A DNA stretch of 61,164 bases from JAGNRR01 sp964389575 (GCA_964389575.1 CAYMFF010000008.1:1-61164), one strand, 5' to 3'; positions 34,899 to 44,157 are shown, counted from the stretch's first letter. Numbers and translations are program-made. The notes: generated by a model from the sequence alone, not told the origin.

Positions 34899-35150
34899 AT
34901 GTTATTCAAAGCCTCCATACAAGTAATGCCAATTAAAGGTTTATTAGATCCTCAAGGAAAAGCCGTGAATGCCAGTTTGCACAACATAGGTCTTTCAGGA
35001 ATTAATAATGTGCGCATTGGAAAAGAGATAACCATGGAAGTAGAAGCCAACGATGAAGCAGGTGCTAAAGCGCAAGTAGAGGAAGCCTGTACGAAACTAT
35101 TGCACAATGCGGTAATGGAAGAATATAGCTATGAGCTCAGTGAAGCTTGA
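34899..35150 (+). CDS. purS: Phosphoribosylformylglycinamidine synthase subunit PurS
   Basis: PurS is the small structural subunit that bridges PurL and PurQ in the fourth step of purine synthesis. The 83-residue protein fits the family over its full length: VMPIKGLLDPQGKAVNASL, NVRIGKEITMEVEA and VEEACTKLLHNAVMEEYSY. purL and purQ are not nearby; the gene stands alone. Confidence 0.92.
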   Translation: MLFKASIQVMPIKGLLDPQGKAVNASLHNIGLSGINNVRIGKEITMEVEANDEAGAKAQVEEACTKLLHNAVMEEYSYELSEA

Positions 35151-35238
35151 TCCAGGCCATTTGCTTAACTAAATTTCAAAAAAATCGCTTCAACGAAAGA
35201 AGTTAATTTGAGAATTTACTTGATTTAGATTATTGATA

Positions 35239-36117
35239 TTAGTTCCGTCTATCGATGCCCCAATACATTTTATTGCGCAGTGTTTGTAAGAAATTCTGAC
35301 CTTCCAATCGAACTAAGTTTATACCAAACTTCTCTTTTTTAACTGCCAACGAAACATCGGTACTTATTGGAGCAGAACGAGCATCCATAGTACATAAGAA
35401 TTGTTTCGCTCTACCCTCAATCTCAAAAGAAATGATTTGATCATCAGGCACCACAAATGGTCTAATATTTAAATTATGAGGCGCAACCGGAGTAATGACA
35501 AAATTATTCGCTTGTGGAAATATTATTGGACCACCACAACTTAACGAATATCCTGTAGAACCAGTTGGGGTTGAAACTATAATTCCATCAGCCCAATACG
35601 TCGCTAAGAATTCTCCATTTATATAAGCATGGATAATTATCATACTCGAACTATCTTTTCTATGCAGCGTAAATTCGTTGAGTGCAAACGGTGAATCTGG
35701 AAATAAAGGTTCGCTAGAATCTAAATGAACCAAGCTTCTTTTATCAATTATATAATTATTACTCTGTAGTTGTTGTATCGCTGACTTTATCTCCTGAACG
35801 CTTGTACCAGCAAGAAAACCTAATCTACCCAGATTAATCCCTAATATTGGAATCCCTTTATCACCCACATAAGTAATAGTATCTAAAATAGTACCATCAC
35901 CACCCAAACTTAATAAACATCGAACCTCTTTGGTAAGCGGTTTTTCTTTAGAAAAAGTAGTGAAGTTTTTGGGTAAAAAATCATGCAACTTCAAAAAAGG
36001 AATCATACCCTCAAAAAGAATGACCTCACATTTATTTTCTTTGAGTTCGGCAAATATTTGCTTCACAATTTCGATATCGCCATCATCAAATACTCGATTA
36101 TAAACTGCTACTAGCAT
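35239..36117 (-). CDS. nadK: NAD kinase
   Basis: Phosphorylates NAD to NADP with ATP or polyphosphate. The 292-residue protein has the diagnostic SLGGDGTILDTITYVGD, GINLGRLGFLAG, and the NE/D segment FALNEFTLHRKDSS, followed by DGIIVSTPTGSTGYSLSCGGP. Length is normal. It follows the Omp85-like gene by 8 bases and is probably co-transcribed with it. Confidence 0.95.
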   Translation of the reverse strand: MLVAVYNRVFDDGDIEIVKQIFAELKENKCEVILFEGMIPFLKLHDFLPKNFTTFSKEKPLTKEVRCLLSLGGDGTILDTITYVGDKGIPILGINLGRLGFLAGTSVQEIKSAIQQLQSNNYIIDKRSLVHLDSSEPLFPDSPFALNEFTLHRKDSSSMIIIHAYINGEFLATYWADGIIVSTPTGSTGYSLSCGGPIIFPQANNFVITPVAPHNLNIRPFVVPDDQIISFEIEGRAKQFLCTMDARSAPISTDVSLAVKKEKFGINLVRLEGQNFLQTLRNKMYWGIDRRN

Positions 36118-36125
36118 GGATTCTT

Positions 36126-37517
36126 TTATTCGTTACGAAGGTGTAAAAATAGTCCTTTTTCTTTTAAGCTGTTAAAGCTATACTCTAAACGAAGTTTTAC
36201 GTAGTACGAAAAAACAATATCCATGCCAAGTCCATATCCAAACAGTTTCTTGTTATTTAAAAAACTGTTTCCAAAATTATTGGACCAAACATACCCGGCA
36301 TCTCCATAAATTTTGGGGTAAAAATCAATAGGTACATGCTTTAGAATGGGTAGGATATTCTGTTTAAAATTGTACGCAAAAAGTTTATACCGTAAATCGG
36401 TGCGCAATAAGGCATAATGGCTACCGTCTACAATGTAATACTCAAAACCTCTGACATAATCGTTTTCATAACCCATGGCCCGATAATTGAAATAAGGTTG
36501 TTTATCCGGTCCAAATAAACGTCCACGAAAATGCGCTGAAGCCGAAAGTCTTGGAGTGATGGTTCTATAATTAGCTAAGTGCAAATACAATTGCCAATGA
36601 TCAAAATCTTTTACCAAACCCAGACCTTTATGATCTAGGTAAGAATCAATTTCCCAGCCATCGGTTGGATAATTTCTGTCATTGGTATTATTATATCGGT
36701 AGCGATACATAATTTCTGGAATGCTCATTTTTTGCCGGCCTCCCAAATAATCAGATTGTAAGGCAAACATTTTATCGCCCAATGAATAATGGTGAAAGCT
36801 AAGGCGCAACTCATGAATAGTAGCATAAGCTGGTCTGTATAGATACGAAAATTCAGCTCGGAACCAACGATACGGATTTTTATCTTCATCTCTATAAAAC
36901 ACCTGCTTGTTAGAATCTGTAGCCGCTTGGACTTCTTTACCCGTGTTATAGGCTATACTGGTTTTAATCCCGTGTTTCAGGGATTTATCGATGTACGGAT
37001 TAGAGTAATACAAATACAAATGCTTATTAAATCCCACTTGACCTTCAATCCCAATCTCTTCTCCTCTTCCTCTGAAATTTTTTCTATTGATATCTGCACC
37101 AATATTGAGTCGATTTAATTTATGATTATAATCATACCACCAGACATTAAAGTTTCGATCGGCCAAACTTACAAAAGGATGAGCGTTCCAATAAAAAAGC
37201 TCCTTTACAGTATAAACAATATCTAAACTGTCTGCTTTTCGATTAGTTATTTCTGCTGTTGACTCTAAAAATAATTGACAGTTCATTATTCGCAAACGAT
37301 TAAACTCAACCACTTCATCAATTTCGTTTGCCTGAATAGAGTCACCTTCGGTAATATTCATTTCACGACGAATCACGAATTCTTTGGTTGTCTTATTTCC
37401 TTTAATAATAATATCTCTGATAAAAACAACTTGATTCTGCTTATCTTGAGCGTACCCAATTTGAATACTTAAAAAGCCCAAAAGCCCCATCAGAATTAAA
37501 TATTTAACGTTCATCAC
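36126..37517 (-). CDS. Omp85-family outer-membrane barrel with one POTRA-like domain
   Basis: A 463-residue protein with a signal peptide (ending GYAQ). A single POTRA-like domain follows (about 28-105: VFIRDIIIKGNKTTKEFVIRREMNI, then DSLDIVYTVKELF). The rest is a transmembrane barrel of BamA/surface-antigen type with strands such as LNIGADINRKNFRGRGEEIG and a final LRLEYSFNSL region. It is shorter than BamA, which has five POTRAs, so it is a paralogue for a special cargo or an unknown job. Its ATG overlaps the upstream gene stop by 4 bases. Confidence 0.85.
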   Translation of the reverse strand: MMNVKYLILMGLLGFLSIQIGYAQDKQNQVVFIRDIIIKGNKTTKEFVIRREMNITEGDSIQANEIDEVVEFNRLRIMNCQLFLESTAEITNRKADSLDIVYTVKELFYWNAHPFVSLADRNFNVWWYDYNHKLNRLNIGADINRKNFRGRGEEIGIEGQVGFNKHLYLYYSNPYIDKSLKHGIKTSIAYNTGKEVQAATDSNKQVFYRDEDKNPYRWFRAEFSYLYRPAYATIHELRLSFHHYSLGDKMFALQSDYLGGRQKMSIPEIMYRYRYNNTNDRNYPTDGWEIDSYLDHKGLGLVKDFDHWQLYLHLANYRTITPRLSASAHFRGRLFGPDKQPYFNYRAMGYENDYVRGFEYYIVDGSHYALLRTDLRYKLFAYNFKQNILPILKHVPIDFYPKIYGDAGYVWSNNFGNSFLNNKKLFGYGLGMDIVFSYYVKLRLEYSFNSLKEKGLFLHLRNE

Positions 37518-38317
37518 TTCTGCTGAAAAGAATAAATATCTAATTGATTTGAACGCAAAATATAAACCTGATTTTTTTCCAAGCGAGCATTTACAATATC
37601 TTCAGGATTTGGGAGTTCCATTTTAGACGCGCGCAATGACTTTACGTTATAAGAAAACAGATTCCCTTTTTGATAATACACTATATAATTATTGAGCACA
37701 TTGCATTCAGCTGTTTTAAATCGATAGGTTGTTCTATAAAATCCGTATCGATCAAACTGTAGAATTCCTTCACTCGTATCCGTCATGTATAAGGTGCGGT
37801 CACGCTCTATTAAATGACTGGCACTGACCACATCGTCTATCATATTGCGTAATTGATATGAATGTTTTATCTGCAATCTATCATCAATCTTTAATAAATT
37901 ACCGGCTGGATCAAAAACCCAAATATTCCCGTCCATACTATTAGCAATCGCAGGAATATTAAAAAGGCCCAACTGACTTAAGTCTAATTTGTTTTTAAGA
38001 CTTAACATATTATCTAATATTTTTATTTGGCTAAAACCAGAATAAAAAACAAGCACTCTTAATGGATTACTGGCATCAATTGAACTAACTGGACCTGAGC
38101 TTATATCATTAAAAACAGCCAGGCTATCTCCTTGCACATTATATTTAATAATAAAATTATTATCCCGTACTACATAAATATTCCCGATAGGATCGGTGGT
38201 AAAATAACCATTATCAAGAACGATGCTCTTTTTATGCGTTAGTGAAAATTCTTCAGCCTGCACCAAACTAACGGACAGCAAGAAACAAGAAAACAAGAAA
38301 AATATGCGACTTAGCAT
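37514..38317 (-). CDS. Exported beta-propeller-like protein
   Basis: A 267-residue protein with a signal peptide ending VQAE. The mature part has repeating strands of the sort found in NHL or related propellers: TTDPIGNIYVVRDN, NIWVFDPAGNLLKID, LYMTDTSEGILQFDRYG and QVYILRSNQLDIYSF. No catalytic motif is visible. The start is the ATG at 38317 that begins the signal peptide. It lies between the BNR-like lipoprotein gene and the Omp85 gene in what looks like one transcription unit ending in nadK. Confidence 0.75.
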   Translation of the reverse strand: MLSRIFFLFSCFLLSVSLVQAEEFSLTHKKSIVLDNGYFTTDPIGNIYVVRDNNFIIKYNVQGDSLAVFNDISSGPVSSIDASNPLRVLVFYSGFSQIKILDNMLSLKNKLDLSQLGLFNIPAIANSMDGNIWVFDPAGNLLKIDDRLQIKHSYQLRNMIDDVVSASHLIERDRTLYMTDTSEGILQFDRYGFYRTTYRFKTAECNVLNNYIVYYQKGNLFSYNVKSLRASKMELPNPEDIVNARLEKNQVYILRSNQLDIYSFQQK

Positions 38318-38368
38318 AGTTTGAAAATAACAATAGACGAAGAATACGCCTAAAGTTAACACTTAAAA

Positions 38369-39397
38369 TTACTGTAAGGTAGAATACTCACCAGGTCGAA
38401 CTAAGCGCCAATCAGAACCTGCAGACTCCTGCTCGCTCATGTATAGCCCTACATCAGTAGCGCAGAAATAGAAGTAACGCTCCACACCTGTTCTAAAAAC
38501 AATTTTCTTGCTTTCAACATAATGCACTTTGGCAAACCAAGGAATTCCGGTACTACTGGCTTCAAAGGAACCACTACCTTGATTTAGTTTAAATAATCCT
38601 AAACTATCTCTACCGAGAAAAACATCCTGGCCGCCTTGATTGTTCTCTACGGCATTTACAAATAATATGTTTTTTCCGTTCCCGGATACACCACCGTATT
38701 TTGTCCAATCTGCACCTCCATTTGTGCTGTAAAAACAACCCAATTCGCCTTCATAATCTGTGGCAATTAACGTATTTCCCAGACTGGATAAAAAGTAATT
38801 TGTGCCAGCTGCCAAGGTACTTGCTCCAGGAGCTACTTGATTCCAAGCGCCCACTCCGCCAGAACGAACGTGAATAGTGGCATCATCTTGAATGGCAAAA
38901 ATATCGTCATTGTCCAACTCTATGATTGAAGTTGGAGAACTTCCAAGAGTAGAACCTGCAAATGTTTTACCCAAATCACTGCTTTGATCCAAGCCACCAT
39001 TCACACAGAGGTAAACAAGTCGTTGGGATTCGTCATAAAGCATTTGATGCGGAATAAAATATTTTTTGAATAAGGTTTCGTAATAGGGACGCGCATTTGT
39101 GTTAGTTACATTAAACGCTCTGCCGTCATCATCGCTCACGTAACAATTACCTTTTAAATAGAGAATATTAGAATCAGCGGTTATTACCTGACGAATCGTT
39201 GCATCATCGAAAGGATGCAAGGGCTTGTAATAATTCACATCATTTGTTTGATGTAATGAACCCAAAATACCACCTATGTACATTACATAGGGAGTTCTTA
39301 CAATTCCAGTATTATCAATTTGATTATACTTCTCGCAAGAAGAGGTAATAACCAATACAAACAAGCATATCCATACTAAAGAAGGTCTCTTCGTCAT
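38369..39397 (-). CDS. BNR/sialidase-like propeller lipoprotein
   Basis: A 342-residue lipoprotein with lipobox ITSSC near residue 20. The mature part carries repeats resembling BNR/Asp-box blades (CYVSDDDGRAFNVT, QSSDLGKTFAGS, YSTNGGADWTKYG). Such repeats occur in sialidases and in photosystem/WD-like sortilin domains, but no sialidase catalytic residues can be assigned. I use the ATG at 39397, which begins the signal peptide. Confidence 0.78.
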   Translation of the reverse strand: MTKRPSLVWICLFVLVITSSCEKYNQIDNTGIVRTPYVMYIGGILGSLHQTNDVNYYKPLHPFDDATIRQVITADSNILYLKGNCYVSDDDGRAFNVTNTNARPYYETLFKKYFIPHQMLYDESQRLVYLCVNGGLDQSSDLGKTFAGSTLGSSPTSIIELDNDDIFAIQDDATIHVRSGGVGAWNQVAPGASTLAAGTNYFLSSLGNTLIATDYEGELGCFYSTNGGADWTKYGGVSGNGKNILFVNAVENNQGGQDVFLGRDSLGLFKLNQGSGSFEASSTGIPWFAKVHYVESKKIVFRTGVERYFYFCATDVGLYMSEQESAGSDWRLVRPGEYSTLQ

Positions 39398-39526
39398 ATA
39401 TTTAAATATCAAGTCTTTAATTAAGTGAAAATAATACATAAATAGCATATTAACTCACTTTTTAAGAGTAGAAAATCGTTTTATCATAATAATAGACGCA
39501 AATTTGTAGCCAATCGTTGATAAAAT

Positions 39527-40933
39527 ATGAAGATTTCTTTTCACGGGGCTGCCCGAACCGTTACCGGTTCAAAACACATAATACATTTAAATAACGGAAA
39601 AAAAATATTGTTAGATTGTGGTCTATTCCAAGGACTGCGTGAAAAAACGCGCGAATACAATAGTGACTTGGGTTTTGACGCTCGTGAAATTGACCATGTT
39701 GTTCTGTCGCATGCACATATTGATCACTCCGGCCTTTTGCCCAAACTGGCAAAAGATGGTTTTCAAGGAAAAATTTGGTGTACACCAGCTACTGAGAGTT
39801 TAGCTAGAATTCTATTAGCCGACTCCGCTTATATACAAGGAGCCGATGTTACTTACGTAAACAAAAAAAGAGCGAAGCAAGGCTTAAAATATATTGCACC
39901 CATCTATACAATAGCTGACGCGGAAAAAGTATATCCTATGTTTAGGAATATAGATTACGATAAGAAAGTAAAAATTGATGACGACATAGAATTATTATTA
40001 ACCGATGCCGGACATATTCTGGGAAGTGCCTCTGTTCATTTGTCCATTAAGGAAAATAATAAGTCGGTGAATATTTCTTTTAGCGGCGATGTAGGTCGTT
40101 ATAGAGATATCATTCTAAAATCACCAAGCACATTCCCGCAAGCGGACTATATAATTCTTGAAAGCACCTATGGTGATTCATTGCACGCCAACTTTAGATT
40201 GGCAAATGAAGAACTACTGGATCATATAGAAGAGGTATGCATAAAAAAAGGTGGCAAGATTATCATACCCGCTTTTAGCGTCGGCAGAACCCAAGAAATA
40301 TTATACGATTTAAATATGTTGGAATTAGAAAACCGACTTCCTCAAATTGAATATTACGTGGACAGTCCACTTTCTAATAAAGCCACAGCAGTAATAAAAG
40401 ATCACCCGGAATGTTATAATAAAAGAGTTCAAGAGATCTTAAAAAAAGATAGCGACCCTTTTGGTTTCAAAGGACTGAAATTTATTACAAAAGCTGATGA
40501 CTCTAAAGCACTAAACGGTCGAAAAAATCCTATGGTTATTATTTCGGCCAGTGGTATGGCTGATGCCGGTCGGGTTAAACATCACATTGCCAATGCTATC
40601 AGCGATGACCGCAATATGATATTAATTGTAGGCTATTGCGAACCCAATTCCCTGGGCGCTCGATTGGCAAGAGGGGAAGAAAAAGTTAGAATCTTCAGAG
40701 ATGAATATCAAGTAAAAGCAAAAGTCGCGAGTATCAGAAGTATGAGTGCTCATGCTGATTATGATGATCTTTGCCAATATCTTGCTTGTCAAAATCCTAA
40801 ATTAGTTGACAAACTGTTTCTTGTTCATGGCGAATATGATGTTCAAAAAGAATTTGCACGCAAACTAGCGAAGAAAGGTTTTCGCGATGTTGTTATTCCC
40901 GATATGCATGAAACTATCGGCTTAGGCGTTTAG
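39527..40933 (+). CDS. MBL-fold/beta-CASP RNA-processing-type hydrolase
   Basis: A 468-residue metallo-beta-lactamase-fold protein with the beta-CASP and RMMBL domains of CPSF-73/YSH1-like nucleases. The metal site is SHAHIDHSGLLPKL; further ligands are in TDAGHILGSASVH and ISFSGDVGRY. C-terminal motifs are IISASGMADAGRVKHHI, GYCEPNSLGARLARG, IRSMSAHADYDDL and LVHGEYD. Bacterial members are probable ribonucleases; the substrate here is unknown. Monocistronic. Confidence 0.92.
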   Translation: MKISFHGAARTVTGSKHIIHLNNGKKILLDCGLFQGLREKTREYNSDLGFDAREIDHVVLSHAHIDHSGLLPKLAKDGFQGKIWCTPATESLARILLADSAYIQGADVTYVNKKRAKQGLKYIAPIYTIADAEKVYPMFRNIDYDKKVKIDDDIELLLTDAGHILGSASVHLSIKENNKSVNISFSGDVGRYRDIILKSPSTFPQADYIILESTYGDSLHANFRLANEELLDHIEEVCIKKGGKIIIPAFSVGRTQEILYDLNMLELENRLPQIEYYVDSPLSNKATAVIKDHPECYNKRVQEILKKDSDPFGFKGLKFITKADDSKALNGRKNPMVIISASGMADAGRVKHHIANAISDDRNMILIVGYCEPNSLGARLARGEEKVRIFRDEYQVKAKVASIRSMSAHADYDDLCQYLACQNPKLVDKLFLVHGEYDVQKEFARKLAKKGFRDVVIPDMHETIGLGV

Positions 40934-41055
40934 GTGAAGACCGCGATAGAGTTTCTGATTTAACTTCACATTTATTTTTTAATATGTGTATAATGCTGTT
41001 CGACAATATTTTTTGGCACGCACTTTGATTATATACTATTAGTAATCAATGCATT

Positions 41056-41442
41056 ATGTCAATTCAAAGAATAAATAATAATTCTATCGTAGTGTTAGGA
41101 GCTTCTCCGAATCCAAATCGAACAAGCTATTTGGCCGCCAAAGTGCTTGTACAAAAAGGCTATGACGTGGAAGCCTACGGTAATAAAATAGGAGCTATAG
41201 ATCAATTAAGTATTTCTGATGCAATTCCGACTAGCAAAAATCAAAGCATAGATGCCATCACCATATTTCTGAAGCCTCAAAGGCAAAAGAAATATTATGA
41301 TTACATACTTGGGACAAATCCAAAAAGAATCATTTTCAATCCCGGGACAGAGAATCCAGAGCTTATCCGGTTGGCAAAACTGAGAAATATTAATATTATT
41401 AGTTGTTGCACGATTGCACTCAGCGCAGTCGGTATGCTGTAA
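41056..41442 (+). CDS. CoA-binding domain protein
   Basis: A 128-residue single-domain Rossmann protein (CoA_binding_2 family): VVLGASPNPNRTSYLAAKVL at the N-terminus, then a middle part with IDAITIFLKPQRQ, and FNPGTENPEL. Related proteins bind CoA; no catalytic role is known. Confidence 0.88.
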   Translation: MSIQRINNNSIVVLGASPNPNRTSYLAAKVLVQKGYDVEAYGNKIGAIDQLSISDAIPTSKNQSIDAITIFLKPQRQKKYYDYILGTNPKRIIFNPGTENPELIRLAKLRNINIISCCTIALSAVGML

Positions 41443-41467
41443 GTCTTTCCACATTCGTTTTAAAAGA

Positions 41468-41475
41468 TAACTTTG
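41468..41475 (+). promoter_or_regulatory. -7 promoter box of the YkuK-like gene
   Basis: TAACTTTG, an exact TAnnTTTG match, lies 33 bases before the ATG at 41509. Confidence 0.4.
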
Positions 41476-41508
41476 TTGTAACACGATCCGTTCCTAACTT
41501 AGGGCGAG

Positions 41509-41985
41509 ATGAAAAATTGGAGACACTTTAACGGTGACAAGATAGAATTGGATATTTATGAAGCAGTAGAAAAAGCCATCATACAAGAATCAGAAGCAGG
41601 ACACAAATTAAAAGTATGCATAGGCACTGACTCCCAACAAAAAGGACCAGAAACTGAATATGCCACAGTAATTGTATTTCTGCGAGAAGGCAGAGGTGGC
41701 TTTATGTTTATTCATAACGAAAAAAACAATAGAAAAATAAGCATTAAAGAACGCATGCTATTGGAAGTAGCAAAAAGTATCGAAATTGCTTATGAACTTT
41801 GTGGTCTGTTTAATGAATATGATGTTGAGATGGAAGTGCATGCAGATATCAACACGAATCCGCAATTTAAAAGTAACGTTGCTCTCAGTGAAGCTACAGG
41901 CTATATATTGGGAATGGGCTTTGCGTTTAAGGCTAAACCTGAGGCATTTGCAAGTAGCAGCTGTGCCAATAAAATTGTAAATTAG
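41509..41985 (+). CDS. YkuK family ribonuclease H-like protein
   Basis: A 158-residue protein of the DUF458/YkuK family, which has an RNase H-like fold. Family marks are CIGTDSQQKGPETEYATVIVF (first acidic residue in GTDS), HADINTNPQF and the C-terminal ASSSCANKIVN. In Bacillus the founding member is of unknown role. Its next neighbour is a small lipoprotein gene 9 bases on. Confidence 0.86.
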   Translation: MKNWRHFNGDKIELDIYEAVEKAIIQESEAGHKLKVCIGTDSQQKGPETEYATVIVFLREGRGGFMFIHNEKNNRKISIKERMLLEVAKSIEIAYELCGLFNEYDVEMEVHADINTNPQFKSNVALSEATGYILGMGFAFKAKPEAFASSSCANKIVN

Positions 41986-41994
41986 CGATCATAA

Positions 41995-42189
41995 ATGAAT
42001 AAGTGCAAACACATTTTACCTTTCGTTTTGGTCGTTCTACTTTTAACTTTCGGTAGTTGTAATACCTATAAATGGGAACGAAAACGTTATTATAAGAGTA
42101 ATCAGAACAAAAATTGGAACAATTATAATCAGGAAAAAACCAAAAAACAGCAAGAAAAAGAGATAGATAAATATTATAAAAAATATTAA
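41995..42189 (+). CDS. Small lipoprotein, Lys/Asn/Tyr-rich
   Basis: A 64-residue lipoprotein with lipobox FGSC near residue 22. The rest is hydrophilic and unstructured-looking (WERKRYYKSNQNKNWNNYNQ, then a Lys/Glu-rich end). No family is recognised. It is 9 bases downstream of the YkuK-like gene and probably co-transcribed. Confidence 0.58.
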   Translation: MNKCKHILPFVLVVLLLTFGSCNTYKWERKRYYKSNQNKNWNNYNQEKTKKQQEKEIDKYYKKY

Positions 42190-42277
42190 TGTTATATATT
42201 TTTATTTAATAGCTCGTTAAAGCACTGACTACTCTCGTTGATATTTCTTTATCTTCGTGACCTAATTTTTGATTATC

Positions 42278-42688
42278 ATGAAAAACTCTCTACTACTTTT
42301 GGCCATTGCAATATGTGCCATTTCTTTCACTTCTTGTAATTCTTACAAAAGCATTCGTACTGCAAAAAATGTACGTCAGCTAAGTGCAAATCCGTTTACA
42401 CAAAAAGTTGCCCGTTCCGTACTTACTAATATCAGCGAGGACGTAATTGGAAAAGGCTTAACCTCATTCAAAGGAAAACCCTTATTCAAATCTTCACTTG
42501 GTTCTTTATTTAATACCAGCCAAAGCGTTTCAACATTTAAAAACATGGTAAGCAATACATATGGTATCTCAAAAGACAAGGTGGAAACCAATTATAAAAG
42601 CTGGGGCACAGTACGTGACGTAATCAGTTTTGTAGCACGAAATGGTCAGCGATTTGACTTCAATTCTTATTCTAATAAACTTTTTTAA
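42278..42688 (+). CDS. Lipoprotein of unknown function
   Basis: A 136-residue lipoprotein with lipobox FTSC near residue 20. The mature part has two halves, KVARSVLTNISEDVIGKGL and a Ser-rich segment ending NSYSNKLF. No family is recognised. The ATG at 42278 is chosen over a TTG three codons upstream. A bidirectional-looking hairpin closes the gene. Confidence 0.65.
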   Translation: MKNSLLLLAIAICAISFTSCNSYKSIRTAKNVRQLSANPFTQKVARSVLTNISEDVIGKGLTSFKGKPLFKSSLGSLFNTSQSVSTFKNMVSNTYGISKDKVETNYKSWGTVRDVISFVARNGQRFDFNSYSNKLF

Positions 42689-42710
42689 ACCCTACGTTTA
42701 TTACTATACG

Positions 42711-42740
42711 AAAGGCTGTCTTTTTGGACAGCCTTTTTAC
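42711..42740 (+). terminator. Rho-independent terminator between lipoprotein gene and engB
   Basis: Stem AAAGGCTGTC (42711-42720) with GACAGCCTTT (42727-42736), 6-base loop, and a T run. It serves the plus-strand gene and may also act on the convergent engB. Confidence 0.85.
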
Positions 42741-43330
42741 TTTTTTAGCAGTTCAGCCATAAACGCAAGCATATCATCTCCTCCTCGTTTTTTGACAGCC
42801 GATGTAAGAAACATAGGTGGCAATTCCTCCCATTGTTTTAGCAGTTGGGCGTTAAAAGCATTTACATTTTTCATAACATCAGATTGTTTGCTTTTATCAG
42901 ATTTTGTAAAAACAATTGCAAACGGAATTTGACGCTTACCGAGTTCATTAATAAAATCTAAGTCAATCTGTTGTGGTTTATGCCGACTATCAATCAAGGC
43001 AAATAAATTCACTAGGTTTTCACGTTGCTCCAAATAATTCCAGATCATACTATGGAACGATTGTCGTTGTTTTTTAGAAACCTTGGCATAACCATAGCCC
43101 GGAAGATCTACCCAATACATCTCATTACGATTGACCTCAAAATGGTTTATCATTTGAGTTTTCCCAGGTGAGCTAGATGTTTTGGCAAGATCCTTTTGAT
43201 TGGCCAGCATATTAATCAAACTACTTTTTCCCACATTACTTCTACCAATAAAAGCAAATTCAGGTCTATTCGATGCAGGGCATTGCTCTACACGCGGACT
43301 ACTGATTAAATAATTGGCTTGCTTGATCAT
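42737..43330 (-). CDS. engB: Ribosome biogenesis GTPase EngB/YsxC
   Basis: An essential GTPase for assembly of the 50S subunit. The 197-residue protein has G1 GRSNVGKSSL, G3 DLPGYG, and G4 TKSDK, with the switch segment KTSSSPGKTQMINHF. The start may be the ATG at 43330 or a GTG one codon upstream; both lie close to a -7 box at 43341-43348. Divergent from menG. Confidence 0.94.
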   Translation of the reverse strand: MIKQANYLISSPRVEQCPASNRPEFAFIGRSNVGKSSLINMLANQKDLAKTSSSPGKTQMINHFEVNRNEMYWVDLPGYGYAKVSKKQRQSFHSMIWNYLEQRENLVNLFALIDSRHKPQQIDLDFINELGKRQIPFAIVFTKSDKSKQSDVMKNVNAFNAQLLKQWEELPPMFLTSAVKKRGGDDMLAFMAELLKK

Positions 43331-43340
43331 CACAGTTGAG

Positions 43341-43348
43341 CAAAAGTA
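43341..43348 (-). promoter_or_regulatory. -7 promoter box of engB
   Basis: TACTTTTG on the minus strand, an exact TAnnTTTG match, ends 10 bases before the engB ATG (7 before the GTG). Confidence 0.5.
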
Positions 43349-43416
43349 GCAAAAAGGAATTTGTGGCTCCTACATTTATTCATTATTCATTCGACTATAT
43401 TCATTTTATCCGGTTT

Positions 43417-43424
43417 TATCTTTG
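43417..43424 (+). promoter_or_regulatory. -7 promoter box of menG/ubiE
   Basis: TATCTTTG, an exact TAnnTTTG match, lies 10 bases before the ATG at 43435. A frame start at 43336 lies upstream of it and is therefore unlikely. Confidence 0.5.
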
Positions 43425-43434
43425 CTATGTGAAA

Positions 43435-44157
43435 ATGCAAGTAGTTCCCAATTCATCTTCGGCAGATAGTAAGAAAACTCAAGTCGAAAATATGTTTGAT
43501 GATATAGCACCGCGCTATGATTTATTAAACCGTATTTTATCATTGCGAATAGACACACTTTGGCGAAAACGAGTACGCAAACTATTAGCACCTCATAATC
43601 CAAAAAAACTATTAGATATAGCAACTGGTACTGGAGATTTAGCTATTGAACTGGCCAAACTAAATCCTGAAGAAATTGTTGGTTTGGACTTATCTGCCGA
43701 AATGCTTAGTTACGGAGAAATAAAAATTAAAGACCGAAAACTAGATCATTTAATCTCAATGCAAAAAGGAGATAGCGAGAATCTTACATTCCAAGACAAC
43801 ACCTTTGATGCCATCACTGTGGCATTTGGTGTTCGCAATTTTGAGAATCTAGAAAAAGGATTGAATGAAATTCATCGTGTCTTAAAACCGAAAAAACATT
43901 TCATTATTCTTGAATTTTCAAAAGTTAAAACTTTCCCATTCAAACAATTATATCATGTATATTCTCGTTATATAATTCCAACAATTGGTAAATTGCTGAA
44001 TCAAAGCAAGGAGGCTTACAGTTATTTACCAAATAGTGTAGCCGTTTTTCCTGAAGGCGAGGAAATGTGCTTAATTTTAAATAAAATAGGTTTCAAAAAC
44101 GTAACATGCAAGAAACTCACATTTGGCGTAGCCAGTATATATTATTGCGAAAAATAA
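43435..44157 (+). CDS. menG: Demethylmenaquinone methyltransferase MenG/UbiE
   Basis: Performs the last step of menaquinone synthesis, C-methylation with S-adenosylmethionine. The 240-residue protein has VENMFDDIAPRYDLLNRILS, motif I LLDIATGTGDLAIELA, the family signature FDAITVAFGVRNFENLEKGL, and RVLKPKKHFIILEFSK. The start was chosen from the promoter position; an in-frame GTG lies two codons upstream. The porT gene begins inside its last codons, an adjacency common in Bacteroidota (recalled). Confidence 0.93.
   Translation: MQVVPNSSSADSKKTQVENMFDDIAPRYDLLNRILSLRIDTLWRKRVRKLLAPHNPKKLLDIATGTGDLAIELAKLNPEEIVGLDLSAEMLSYGEIKIKDRKLDHLISMQKGDSENLTFQDNTFDAITVAFGVRNFENLEKGLNEIHRVLKPKKHFIILEFSKVKTFPFKQLYHVYSRYIIPTIGKLLNQSKEAYSYLPNSVAVFPEGEEMCLILNKIGFKNVTCKKLTFGVASIYYCEK

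Noticed and set aside
40934..40980. Possible terminator after the beta-CASP gene
   Set aside because: Only a 6-base stem (GTGAAG/CTTCAC) with a 24-base loop precedes the T-rich stretch; too weak.
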